DNA of 39,997 nt, taken from Candidatus Levybacteria bacterium RIFCSPLOWO2_01_FULL_38_21 (GTDB lineage Bacteria; Patescibacteriota; Microgenomatia; Levybacterales; UBA12049). Of this stretch, positions 7,178 to 15,107 are shown one piece after another (position 1 is the stretch's first letter; the number at the start of each line of letters is the position of its first letter). The position numbers were made by a program, and so were the translations under genes. A model generated the notes under the pieces. It worked only from the letters and a program-made list of their open reading frames with translations, was not told the origin of the DNA and did no database searches. The stretch covers positions 1 to 39,997 of the forward strand of contig MFOT01000026.1 in NCBI GenBank assembly GCA_001782475.1, given 5' to 3'.

Positions 7178-7192
7178 AGGGAGGTGATTAAC

Positions 7193-7420
7193 TTGAGGAG
7201 AGTCGAAGCAGCAGAAATGTTTGGAGGACACCCACCGTCAAGGGGTGCGTTAAACGTAGTCCAAGAAGCTATGAGATTTGGAATGAATCCGACACCTTAT
7301 GTTGAAGCAACTGTAAAAACTGCAGAGAAAAATGGCAGGCGAAAAATAATAGTAAAACCAGGCAATCCCTTGGGGATACTAAGAGATGCCGTAATATCAA
7401 AACAAGCAACAGGAAGATAA
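7193..7420 (+). CDS. Small protein of unknown function behind an attenuator-like leader
   Basis: A 75-residue protein I do not recognise. I place the start at TTG 7193, because a near-consensus ribosome site (AGGGAGGTGA, 7179-7188) precedes it, whereas the in-frame ATG at 7154 lies inside the terminator hairpin. The protein has a basic tail (NGRRKIIVKPGNP, then SKQATGR) and a helical middle (NVVQEAMRFGMN), no membrane segment and no cysteines. The optimal promoter, strong ribosome site and structured leader suggest high but controlled expression, as for a translation or nucleic-acid-associated factor; this is inference. It converges on recJ, seven bases away. Confidence 0.75.
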   Translation: MRRVEAAEMFGGHPPSRGALNVVQEAMRFGMNPTPYVEATVKTAEKNGRRKIIVKPGNPLGILRDAVISKQATGR

Positions 7421-7427
7421 GGAAAAT

Positions 7428-9167
7428 CTAAATTTCTGAACTTGAACTAATCTTAAAATCTTTTATCTTAAGCTGAATTCTGTTATTTCCATTCCATCGG
7501 TCCTCCTCGATCGTATAAACTAAATCGATCTTGTCCCCGATTCTGATTTCATCTGCTCTATCTCCCAGACCAAACCCAATTGCATCAAAATATTTTCCAT
7601 CTTTTTGAACTCTTAATTTTAAGTGCAGTCCATCATTACCAACTAGTCTCATATCATCAATCGTTAGATTTTTTGACAAAAAAACTGGGGTAGGATTCCC
7701 AATCCCAAACGGAGCAAGTTTTTGGAGCTTTTTATAAAATTCAAAATTTATATCAGACAACAGAACTTCAAGATCAATATTTAAAATTCTCTTAAGTTTT
7801 TCTGTATCCAAAAGTTTTACTGCCAACTCTTCGAATTTCTTCTCAAGAACAGAAATTTTATCTGTCTCAACAGTAAATCCCGCTGCCATTGGATGCCCTC
7901 CTGCATCAACCAAAAGATCCGATGCTGTCCTTATAAACTCGATAATATTAAAACCCTTAATCGATCTTGCCGATGCCTTACTGTATTTCTCTCCTATAGA
8001 TAGAACTATTGCCGGGCGATAAAATTCTTCAACCAATCTTCCTGCAACAAGACCAATAACTCCCTGCTGATAAGTTTCATCTCCTAAGAAAATTAAACTT
8101 TTGACTTTTGACTTCTTGTCTTGAGCTTGCCGAATTGATTGACTTTTGACTTTTTCTTTAGCATGTTCAAATGCCTCAATTGTTAATTCCTGCCTCCTTT
8201 TATTTGTACTGCTGAGTTTTTCCGAAAGAACCTCAGCTTTTTTTGGATCTTTCGTACATAATAGTCTTAGACTATCCATAGCATACTCAAGTCTTCCCAT
8301 TGCATTAAGACGGGGCGCAATAATGTGTCCTATTTCAAAAACATCTATTAATTCTTTTTCGATCCCTGCTTCTTTAATAAGAGCTAGAAGCCCGGGTCTT
8401 TTAGTAGTTCTAAGTTTTTCGATTCCAAATTTTACAAGCGTTCTATTTGCCTCTGTTAGAGGAACTAGATCAGCCACAGTTGCCAACGCAACTAGCTCTA
8501 GATGTGTATCTCGTATTTTGTATTTAGTATTTTGATTTTGTGATTTGTTTAGGATTTCGAATTTCGAGTTTAGGATTTCCTGGCTCAAGAGCCAGGCAAC
8601 TCCTGCTCCGCAAAGCTTGGTCGTATGAACAATAGCGTAAGCTTTAGGAAGATTTTTTGAAGGAACATGATGGTCGGTTATAACCACATCAATCCCCTGT
8701 TTGTTTGCATAATTAACTGCCTTATTCGCAACTATTCCATTATCAACTGTTATTATCAAAGAACAATTTTTAATTTTAAATTTTAAATTTTTAATTCCTG
8801 TCTCCGACAGGCCGTATCCCTCATCTAATCTATGCGGAATGTAGGGTAGAACTTCTGCTCCAAGAAAAGTTAGAGTTTCCCATAAAATTGCTGACCCGCA
8901 AATCCCATCCACATCATAGTCTCCAAAAATTATTATTTCCTCTTTATTTCTGATTGCCTTGTTTATTCTTTTAATTGCTTCTTCTAATTGATTTTTGTTT
9001 ATACCTACGCTTTTGGCTGTTACATCTGAAAGCTTTGGATTTAAGAATTCCTCAATTTCTTTTTTAGACTTAACTCCCCTGTTCTCAAGCAATATTTTTA
9101 TTAACTTATCAATTCTGAATTCTGAATTCTGAATTCTGAATTTATTTTGAATTTTCCATTTCTTCAT
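7428..9167 (-). CDS. recJ: Single-stranded-DNA-specific exonuclease RecJ
   Basis: A 579-residue 5'-3' exonuclease for recombination and mismatch or base-excision repair. The DHH phosphoesterase core shows FGDYDVDG near residues 80-87, TVDNG near 140, TDHH near 164 and a second metal site around HIIAPRLNAMGR near 280; the DHHA1 domain carries GGHPMAAGF near 420, and an OB fold ends the protein. Two stretches look foreign: around residues 204-220 (KSQNQNTKYKI) and 342-356 (SIRQAQDKKSKVKS), both encoded by repeat-like DNA that keeps the frame. The N-terminus (KIQNKFRIQNSEFRI) is encoded by a heptamer array. The ATG at 9167 has no ribosome site and diverges from cca. Confidence 0.95.
   Translation of the reverse strand: MKKWKIQNKFRIQNSEFRIDKLIKILLENRGVKSKKEIEEFLNPKLSDVTAKSVGINKNQLEEAIKRINKAIRNKEEIIIFGDYDVDGICGSAILWETLTFLGAEVLPYIPHRLDEGYGLSETGIKNLKFKIKNCSLIITVDNGIVANKAVNYANKQGIDVVITDHHVPSKNLPKAYAIVHTTKLCGAGVAWLLSQEILNSKFEILNKSQNQNTKYKIRDTHLELVALATVADLVPLTEANRTLVKFGIEKLRTTKRPGLLALIKEAGIEKELIDVFEIGHIIAPRLNAMGRLEYAMDSLRLLCTKDPKKAEVLSEKLSSTNKRRQELTIEAFEHAKEKVKSQSIRQAQDKKSKVKSLIFLGDETYQQGVIGLVAGRLVEEFYRPAIVLSIGEKYSKASARSIKGFNIIEFIRTASDLLVDAGGHPMAAGFTVETDKISVLEKKFEELAVKLLDTEKLKRILNIDLEVLLSDINFEFYKKLQKLAPFGIGNPTPVFLSKNLTIDDMRLVGNDGLHLKLRVQKDGKYFDAIGFGLGDRADEIRIGDKIDLVYTIEEDRWNGNNRIQLKIKDFKISSSSEI
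8123..8134. repeat. Dispersed repeat core GAGCTTGCCGAA inside recJ
   Basis: The 12-base core recurs exactly at 29513-29524, and its first seven bases recur at 35132-35138 in a related palindrome. Here it is read through in frame as part of SIRQAQDK, flanked by near-repeats of TTGACTTTTGAC on both sides (8101 and 8139 regions). Confidence 0.7.
8579..8596. repeat. Perfect palindrome in recJ
   Basis: CCTGGCTC-AA-GAGCCAGG, 8-base arms, immediately next to the low-complexity insertion that encodes KFEILNKSQNQNTKYKI. Confidence 0.6.
9111..9142. repeat. Heptamer tandem array at the recJ 5' end
   Basis: AATTCTG is repeated four times exactly (9111-9138) plus AATT. It encodes part of the RecJ N-terminus, about ten codons from the start. 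Copy-number changes would shift the frame. Confidence 0.95.
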
Positions 9168-9194
9168 AGCAAAAATTGTTTCTGCTATACTATA
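9163..9194. promoter_or_regulatory. Overlapping divergent promoters of cca and recJ
   Basis: Rightward: TTCATA (9163-9168), 17 bases, TATACT (9186-9191). Leftward: a TATAGT box on the minus strand (9189-9194), 21 bases before the recJ ATG, with no good -35. The -10 boxes overlap, so the two genes may compete. Confidence 0.35.
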
Positions 9195-9221
9195 TCAAAT
9201 CCCACCACAGCGGAACAAGGT

Positions 9222-10586
9222 ATGAAGCTCAATATTCCAAATGAAGTTCTTGCTACATATAAAAAGCTCGAAAATTCTGGATTCGAAGTGTATTTGGTTG
9301 GAGGCTGTGTAAGAAATCTTCTTCTTAAAAAAGGGGTTAATGACTGGGATCTAACAACCACTGCAACTCCGCAGCAAATTCTCAAAAATTTTCCTTCAGG
9401 TTTTTACGATAATCAATTTGGAACCGTCGGTGTGCCCCTGAAAAACAAGCAGATAATTGAAATAACAACGTACAGAACCGAGCATGGATATATAGACAGA
9501 AGACATCCTAAAAAAGTTTCTTGGGGAAAAACGATTGAAGAAGATTTATCGCGCCGGGATTTTACTATTAATTCCATCGCCCTAAAAATCAAGGCTCAAC
9601 CCCAGGGGTTGACGCACGAAATTGTTGATCCGTTCAAAGGGCAGGAGGATATTAAAAATAAAATTATTAAAGCAGTCGGTAATCCAAAAAAAAGATTTAA
9701 AGAGGACGCCTTAAGATTAATAAGAGCGATTAGATTTGCTACAGAACTTTTATTTACAATTGAGGATAAAACCTGGGAAGAAATTGTTAATGATTCAAGG
9801 CTCATCGAAAAAATATCAAAAGAAAGAATAAAGGACGAGCTTTTAAGAATCCTTGAAAGTGATTATCCTTATGAGGGGATAATGCTTCTTAAAAACAGCG
9901 GCCTTCTGGAACATATTCTGCCCGAACTTTTAAAAGGCGAGGGTATTTCGCAGGAGAGGCCGGGAAGACATCATAAAAGTGATGTTTTTACACATAACAT
10001 TTTGTCTTTAAAATTTTGTCCTTCTAGGGACCCGATTGTTCGTTTTGCAACCCTTCTTCACGATATCGGAAAACCTTATGTTGCGTCAAAGGATGAGAAA
10101 GGGCTTGTCATTTTTCATAATCATGAGATCTCGGGAGCAAAAATTGCTCATCAAATTTGCGAAAGATTAAAATTCTCAAAAAAAGACAGGGAAAAGATTG
10201 TAAATCTTATAAGATGGCATATGTTTACGGTTGATGAAAAAATTACTGATGCAGCTGTTAGAAGATTTATAAGACGGGTTGGAGTTGAAAATGTTAAAGA
10301 TATGATGGATCTTAGAATTGGAGACAGGCTTGGGGGAGGCACACAGCAAGCAGAAAGCTGGAGACTTAAGCTTTTTAAAAAAAGGGTCGAAGAACAGCTT
10401 TCGCCCGCCCCGTTTTCAATTAATGATCTTGCAATTGATGGGAATGATGTAATGAAAATTTTAGGAATTAAACCTGGACCCAAAGTTGGGGAAATCCTCC
10501 AAAAACTTTTTGAAGAAGTCGACGAAGATCTGTCGAAAAACACTAAAGAATATTTAACAAAAAGGGTAAAGAAACTAAATGAATAA
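9222..10586 (+). CDS. cca: CCA tRNA nucleotidyltransferase with HD domain
   Basis: A 454-residue class II nucleotidyltransferase that builds or repairs the CCA end of tRNAs. The head domain has GGCVRNLLL near residues 27-35, the catalytic DWD just after (near 41-43), and the RRDFTINSIAL block; RNA-binding neck and body follow (AVGNPKKRFKEDALRLIRAIRFA); the C-terminal part has an HD phosphohydrolase motif (LLHDIGKP) and NHEISG. Start at ATG 9222 since MKLNIPNE begins the family's N-terminus; an upstream in-frame ATG at 9147 lies in the recJ promoter region. A palindrome at 9596-9612 inserts AQPQGLTHE before the DPF motif. It serves tRNA genes without encoded CCA, such as the one at 119. Overlaps the next gene by 8 bases. 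Confidence 0.95.
   Translation: MKLNIPNEVLATYKKLENSGFEVYLVGGCVRNLLLKKGVNDWDLTTTATPQQILKNFPSGFYDNQFGTVGVPLKNKQIIEITTYRTEHGYIDRRHPKKVSWGKTIEEDLSRRDFTINSIALKIKAQPQGLTHEIVDPFKGQEDIKNKIIKAVGNPKKRFKEDALRLIRAIRFATELLFTIEDKTWEEIVNDSRLIEKISKERIKDELLRILESDYPYEGIMLLKNSGLLEHILPELLKGEGISQERPGRHHKSDVFTHNILSLKFCPSRDPIVRFATLLHDIGKPYVASKDEKGLVIFHNHEISGAKIAHQICERLKFSKKDREKIVNLIRWHMFTVDEKITDAAVRRFIRRVGVENVKDMMDLRIGDRLGGGTQQAESWRLKLFKKRVEEQLSPAPFSINDLAIDGNDVMKILGIKPGPKVGEILQKLFEEVDEDLSKNTKEYLTKRVKKLNE
9596..9612. repeat. 17-bp palindrome in cca
   Basis: TCAACCCC-A-GGGGTTGA is a perfect inverted repeat read in frame as QPQGLT. It sits in a loop between INSIALKI and VDPF where the family normally has only a few residues. 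Confidence 0.65.
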
Positions 10587-11514
10587 AGTTTTGGAAGTAA
10601 AAAACCTCACAAAGAAATATGATCATTTTACTGCCGTGGATGATATTTCTTTTTTTGTAAATGAAGGCGAAGCGGTTGGTTTTCTTGGTCCAAACGGAGC
10701 CGGAAAAACTACTACTATTCAAATACTTTTGGGGATTACTTCTTCCACGGCGGGCACAATTAAATTTTTTGGCAAAGATTTTAATAAACATAAGAAAGAA
10801 TGCTTACAAAGAATAAACTTTGCCTCTGCATTTAATACTCTTCAGGGAAGAATTACTGTGTGGGAAAATTTATTAGTTTTTGCTCACCTTTATAAAGTAA
10901 AAAATCCAAAGAAAAAAATAATGGAATTCATAAATTATTTTGAAGGCGAAGCACTTCTTAAACAACGTTATTGGGATTTATCGGCAGGACAGAAAACAAA
11001 AATTAATCTTATAAAATCTCTTATAAATGATCCTGAAATTATACTTATGGATGAACCTACTGCATCTTTGGATCCTGATGTAGTTGATAAAACATTGTCT
11101 TTTATTGAAGAACTTAAAAAATCACGAAAAATTACACTTTTATATACAAGTCACAATATGGATGAGATTACTAGGGTTTGCGATAAAATAATTTTTTTGG
11201 ATCACGGAAAAATTGTAGCGCAAGATTCTCCCCTTAATCTTACAAAACAAATCAAAACGTCGACTCTAAAACTTACGTTTGACGGCAAAAAAGAAGAAAT
11301 GGAGAAATATTTAAAAAGTCAAAAATTAAAATATGAATTCCTCAATGAATATACTGTAAAAATAGCTATTGAGGAAAAACTAATACCTAGTGTAATTTTT
11401 GGAATAAGCAAAACTGCTCTATGGATAACTGACATAGAAGTTCAAAAACCAACGCTTGAAGATTTCTTTCTGCATATTGTCAGAGGAAAAAACTATGTCA
11501 ATTCAAAGAATTAA
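10579..11514 (+). CDS. ABC transporter ATP-binding protein
   Basis: A 311-residue ATPase of the ABC-2 exporter type (DrrA/CcmA-like). Walker A GPNGAGKTT is near residues 35-43, the signature LSAGQ near 135, Walker B and D-loop as ILMDEPTASLD near 155-165, and the switch histidine in TSHNMDE near 190. A C-terminal extension of about 90 residues is typical of drug, lipid or polysaccharide exporters. It overlaps cca by 8 bases and the permease by 20, so cca, ATPase and permease form one operon. The substrate is unknown. Confidence 0.93.
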   Translation: MNKVLEVKNLTKKYDHFTAVDDISFFVNEGEAVGFLGPNGAGKTTTIQILLGITSSTAGTIKFFGKDFNKHKKECLQRINFASAFNTLQGRITVWENLLVFAHLYKVKNPKKKIMEFINYFEGEALLKQRYWDLSAGQKTKINLIKSLINDPEIILMDEPTASLDPDVVDKTLSFIEELKKSRKITLLYTSHNMDEITRVCDKIIFLDHGKIVAQDSPLNLTKQIKTSTLKLTFDGKKEEMEKYLKSQKLKYEFLNEYTVKIAIEEKLIPSVIFGISKTALWITDIEVQKPTLEDFFLHIVRGKNYVNSKN

Positions 11515-12283
11515 AGCAATTTTACTTCAGGAATTGTATATCACCAGACACTCTCTTGAAGTTATTATGGATCTTTTTTATTTTTCAATTGTTAATATTA
11601 TAGTGTTTGGTTTTGTTTCGATTTATCTAGCAGGGTCAAATAACCCACTAGCAGCACACTACATTCTCCTTGGGATGATCCTTTGGGAAATCATAAGAGT
11701 AACTCAGTATTCAATTTCTGTCGGAAGTCTTTGGAACATCTGGTCGCGAAATCTAAGCAATATGTTTGTTGCACCATTAGATTTAAAGGAATATATGGCA
11801 GCTGAAATGCTTGCAGGTGCTGTAAAAACTATCATTATTTTAGTTTTAATCGGTACGATTTCTCATTTTATTTTTAATTTCAACATTCTTAATCTTGGGA
11901 TGCTAAATTTATTTTTGTTTTTTATCAATTTAACAGTCTTTGCCTGGTCAGTAGGAATAATCATATTGGGTATTATATTTCGTTATGGAACTAGAATTCA
12001 GGCCTTGGCATGGGGAATAATATTTTTATTTCAGCCGCTCACCGCTGTATTCTTTCCGGTGCGCATACTTCCTGATTTCATGCAGAAAATAGCATATGCC
12101 CTCCCTCCTACATTTATATTTGAGGCTGCGCGTGCAAATATTGTTAATCCCTCCACGAATTGGCACTACATCTTCATATCTCTTGCACAAAATGTTTTCT
12201 ATTTTATTATTGCTATTTGGTTCTTTAATATAATGTTTAACAAATCAAAAGAGACAGGACAGTTTGCAAGAAACGAAGGATAA
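11495..12283 (+). CDS. ABC-2 type transporter permease
   Basis: A 262-residue integral membrane protein with six hydrophobic segments and the ABC-2 pattern near the C-terminal third (FLFQPLTAVFFPVRILPDFMQKIAYALPPTFIFEAAR). I choose ATG 11495 (MSIQRIKA) because AGAGG lies just upstream; the ATG at 11456 would add 13 residues that merely mirror the ATPase C-terminus. It forms the membrane part of the exporter with the preceding ATPase. Substrate is unknown; exporters of this class carry drugs, lipids or polysaccharides. Confidence 0.9.
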   Translation: MSIQRIKAILLQELYITRHSLEVIMDLFYFSIVNIIVFGFVSIYLAGSNNPLAAHYILLGMILWEIIRVTQYSISVGSLWNIWSRNLSNMFVAPLDLKEYMAAEMLAGAVKTIIILVLIGTISHFIFNFNILNLGMLNLFLFFINLTVFAWSVGIIILGIIFRYGTRIQALAWGIIFLFQPLTAVFFPVRILPDFMQKIAYALPPTFIFEAARANIVNPSTNWHYIFISLAQNVFYFIIAIWFFNIMFNKSKETGQFARNEG

Positions 12284-12291
12284 AGTATAAT
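12264..12291 (+). promoter_or_regulatory. Promoter of yqeY, leaderless geometry
   Basis: TTGCAA (12264-12269), 16 bases, perfect TATAAT (12286-12291), then exactly six bases to ATG 12298. There is no ribosome site. It lies in the 3' end of the permease gene. Confidence 0.65.
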
Positions 12292-12297
12292 TCATAT

Positions 12298-12780
12298 ATG
12301 CAAAAGAAAGATTTACAGGAGGAATTGAAGCAATCGATGTTGGCAAAGGATAGAATGAAAACTTCTGTTTTGCGAATGCTTTTGTCTGCGATTAATTATT
12401 ACGAAATACAAAAGGGCCTGCCTCGCCGTACGCAAGTCAAAGTGGGCGGCGCAGGATACGAGGCGAATGACGAGGATGTAACGGCAGTAATCCAAAAAGA
12501 GATAAAACAGCATAATGACTCCATTGAGCAGTTTAAAAAAGCAGGACGGCAGGATTTAACGGATAAGGAAACGAAAGAATTGGAAATTTTGAAGAACTAC
12601 CTTCCGCAGCAAATGGGAGAAGCTGAAATAAAATCTCTTGTTGAGCAAACAATTTCTCAAACCAGGGCATCTTCGATACAAGATATGGGAAAAGTTATGG
12701 GGGTCTTAATGCCAAAACTAAAAGGGGCAGCAGACGGAAATTTAGTAAGTGAAATTGTAAAAGAAGAACTCAGTTCTTAA
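12298..12780 (+). CDS. yqeY: GatB/YqeY domain-containing protein
   Basis: A 160-residue helical protein of the YqeY family, related to the C-terminal tRNA-binding domain of the amidotransferase subunit GatB. The family pattern is clear: KTSVLRMLLSAINYYEI, VIQKEIKQHNDSIEQFKKAGR, ELEILKNYLPQQM, and GKVMGVLMPKLKGAADG. Stand-alone YqeY proteins are thought to bind tRNA; in a transamidation-dependent organism this is suggestive but unproven. A G+C-richer insert around residues 41-57 (PRRTQVKVGGAGYEAN) separates the first two helices. Promoter placement suggests a leaderless message. Confidence 0.93.
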   Translation: MQKKDLQEELKQSMLAKDRMKTSVLRMLLSAINYYEIQKGLPRRTQVKVGGAGYEANDEDVTAVIQKEIKQHNDSIEQFKKAGRQDLTDKETKELEILKNYLPQQMGEAEIKSLVEQTISQTRASSIQDMGKVMGVLMPKLKGAADGNLVSEIVKEELSS

Positions 12781-12820
12781 GCTTTTTTCCTCTTATCACT
12801 CCATTCTTGCCAGAACGTAA

Positions 12821-12835
12821 TCCGCCACAGGCGGA
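12821..12835. repeat. Short palindrome between convergent genes
   Basis: TCCGCC-ACA-GGCGGA, perfect 6-base arms, in the 61-bp gap between yqeY and secF. It has no T-run on either strand, so it resembles a dispersed palindromic element more than a terminator. Confidence 0.55.
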
Positions 12836-12841
12836 AACATT

Positions 12842-13762
12842 CTAGGCACGTTTAGCTGCTTTTTTAGCAGCTATTTCGTGCCAAACAACTAAAATCGGCG
12901 AGGCATTGAAAATTGAAGAATAAGTTCCGCTTGCAATTCCAATAAGAAGTGCCACTACAAACCACCTAATGCTTTCTCCTCCAAATAGAAGAAGAGCAAA
13001 TAAAACGAGAATAACGGTTAAAGAAGTATTTAGCGATCTGTCAAGAGTCTGAAGAATAGAATCATTTACAATTTGAGAAAAAGACCCTTGAGATCTTCTT
13101 AAATTCTCTCTAATTCTGTCAAAAACAACAATTGTATCATGAACAGAAAAACCAATAACAGTAAGAAGTGCTGTCACGAAAAGAGAGTCAACCTCAACTT
13201 TAAAGAAATGCCCTAAGATCGCAAAAATTCCTACAACAACCAGGACGTCATGAATCAAGGCAATTATCGCACTAACCCCAAACCTAAGACTGCTTGCGGG
13301 TTTTGGAACTTTTCTAAACGACCAAGTTATATAAATAATGACGAGCAGAGACGCGAGCAAAACTCCCTTTACTGCATTTGCTGTGGTCTCTTTACCAATT
13401 GTGGGGCCTATGGTTTCAAACTCTGTTTCCTTAGCATCTTTAAAGTTTTTAGAAAGTTCGCTTATAAATTTATTATTTTGGCTTTGATCAATCGGGCTTG
13501 TCCTAACCAAAACCTGATTCTTTGATTGCTCTATAGTGTAAACTCTTATGTTTTCTTGATTAAAAATTTGCTTGATCTTATCTATCTCTTGTTTTTCTAC
13601 TTTATTTTTAAAGTTAATTGTTAGCCTAGATCCACCGGTAAAATCAATAGAAAGATTAAGTCCATAAAGCAAAAGAGCTACCAAACCCGGAATAACAACT
13701 ATTAAAGACAGAGCAAAATACAAATTCTTTTTTCCGATAATATCTAGGCTTTTATCTTTCAT
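12842..13762 (-). CDS. secF: Protein translocase subunit SecF
   Basis: A 306-residue membrane protein of the SecDF complex that uses the proton-motive force to help secreted proteins leave the Sec channel. It has one N-terminal helix, DFTGGSRL near residues 36-43, a periplasmic domain, then five helices with the family signature VHDTIVVFDRIREN near residues 205-218. The stop is followed by a short palindrome. It overlaps secD by 11 bases and is the last gene of a five-gene operon starting at 17305. It would export the many envelope proteins encoded here. Confidence 0.96.
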   Translation of the reverse strand: MKDKSLDIIGKKNLYFALSLIVVIPGLVALLLYGLNLSIDFTGGSRLTINFKNKVEKQEIDKIKQIFNQENIRVYTIEQSKNQVLVRTSPIDQSQNNKFISELSKNFKDAKETEFETIGPTIGKETTANAVKGVLLASLLVIIYITWSFRKVPKPASSLRFGVSAIIALIHDVLVVVGIFAILGHFFKVEVDSLFVTALLTVIGFSVHDTIVVFDRIRENLRRSQGSFSQIVNDSILQTLDRSLNTSLTVILVLFALLLFGGESIRWFVVALLIGIASGTYSSIFNASPILVVWHEIAAKKAAKRA

Positions 13763-15107
13763 AAAAGAATCTTAAAAATGTCCTTGTAACGACGATTGCA
13801 GAAAACATCGAAACCAAAACTCCTATTGCCAAAACCAAAGCAAATCCCTTAACAACTCCTGTTCCGAATTGATAAAGAATAGTACTTGTTATAAGAGTTG
13901 AAATATTTGAATCTCTTATTGACGGCCACGCTCTTGAAAAACCAATTTCCATTGACTCTTCTTTCTTTCTGCCAATACGCTTTTCTTCCTTCACTCTTTC
14001 AAAAATCAGAATATTTGCATCAACTGCCATTCCGATCGAGAGAATAAAACCAGCTATTCCAGACAGAGTCAAAGTAATTCCGTAAGGAGTGACATTGCTA
14101 ATTTTAAATATTGAAAGCACCAGAAGTGCATAAACAACCAGTGCAATGCTTGCGATAATACCCAATCTCCCATAAAGAATACTCATAAAAGCTACTATTA
14201 TCACAAAGCCGATAACTCCAGCTAGAAGGCTTTTTTTAAGGGACTCTATCCCAAGCGTTGGGCCGATTACCCGCTGCTCCAGAACAGACAGTGGCACGGG
14301 CAGCACTCCTGCATTAAGCTCGGTACTTAAAATCTTTGCCTGCGCAAGCGTAAAGCCCCCTGTAATAACTGCATTTCCTGTTAGGATCGGCTGATTAACC
14401 CTTGGCGCCTCAATGACCTGATTATCCAAAACAATCGCTACGATTTTGTTAACGTTTCTTTTTGTAATATCTGCAAATTTCTCACTTCCTTTAGTTGTAA
14501 AAGCTAGCTGGACTTGAGGTTTTCCGGTATTTTGGTCAAAAGTAACACTTGAACGCTGAAGGTCACCACCTGACAGATCTGTTTTTTTGGCATTTTGTCC
14601 TAAAACTTCAACTATTCCCAACGGATACGCTGATGGCGATGCTTGTCTTGCTGCCTCACTTGCTCCCTGTTCCCAAAAAGAAAGTTGTGCGGTTGTACCA
14701 ATCAAATTTATTGCCTGACTTATATCTGTTACTCCTGGTAACTCTACGATAATTCTTGAATCTCCATTAACAGCTGCTGTTTGAATAACCGGCTCGGATA
14801 CTCCAAAAAGATTTATTCTTCTTTCAATTACAGTTTGGGCAGAATTTAATGCATCGGATTTTTGATTATCGGGAACATTTGACATATCTGCCTTAAAAGT
14901 TATAGATGTTCCGCCTTCCAAATCAAGACCTCTTCTAAATTCTAAATTTTTCGCAACTTTAAATGTCTTTAAAACCGAAGACGGATTAATATCTAAATTC
15001 CTTATTGGTCCAATAGAAACTTTCTGAAGATTTGGCAAATTTATAAACACAGAAACCAGAGTCAATAAAATTATAAACCAAAATAAATAACGGGGGTTCC
15101 CTCTCAT
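13752..15107 (-). CDS. secD: Protein translocase subunit SecD
   Basis: A 451-residue partner of SecF. An N-terminal helix is followed by GLDLEGGTSITF near residues 60-71, the first periplasmic domain with VIERRINLFGVSEPVIQ, a head region, and a six-helix membrane domain carrying GMAVDANILIFERVKEE near residues 360-376. The length matches compact SecD proteins. Its ATG overlaps the stop of the upstream winged-helix gene (15104-15107), which suggests translational coupling. Confidence 0.97.
   Translation of the reverse strand: MRGNPRYLFWFIILLTLVSVFINLPNLQKVSIGPIRNLDINPSSVLKTFKVAKNLEFRRGLDLEGGTSITFKADMSNVPDNQKSDALNSAQTVIERRINLFGVSEPVIQTAAVNGDSRIIVELPGVTDISQAINLIGTTAQLSFWEQGASEAARQASPSAYPLGIVEVLGQNAKKTDLSGGDLQRSSVTFDQNTGKPQVQLAFTTKGSEKFADITKRNVNKIVAIVLDNQVIEAPRVNQPILTGNAVITGGFTLAQAKILSTELNAGVLPVPLSVLEQRVIGPTLGIESLKKSLLAGVIGFVIIVAFMSILYGRLGIIASIALVVYALLVLSIFKISNVTPYGITLTLSGIAGFILSIGMAVDANILIFERVKEEKRIGRKKEESMEIGFSRAWPSIRDSNISTLITSTILYQFGTGVVKGFALVLAIGVLVSMFSAIVVTRTFLRFFYER

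Noticed and set aside
7154-7192. In-frame ATG at 7154 as the start of the small gene
   Set aside because: It lies inside the loop and stem of the intrinsic terminator, while TTG 7193 has a near-perfect ribosome site at the right distance.
9147-9221. N-terminal extension of cca from ATG 9147
   Set aside because: The extra residues do not resemble the family and cover the recJ start and the shared promoter region; MKLNIPNE at 9222 fits the family.
12821-12835. Palindrome as a bidirectional terminator of yqeY and secF
   Set aside because: Stem of only six pairs and no T-run on either side.
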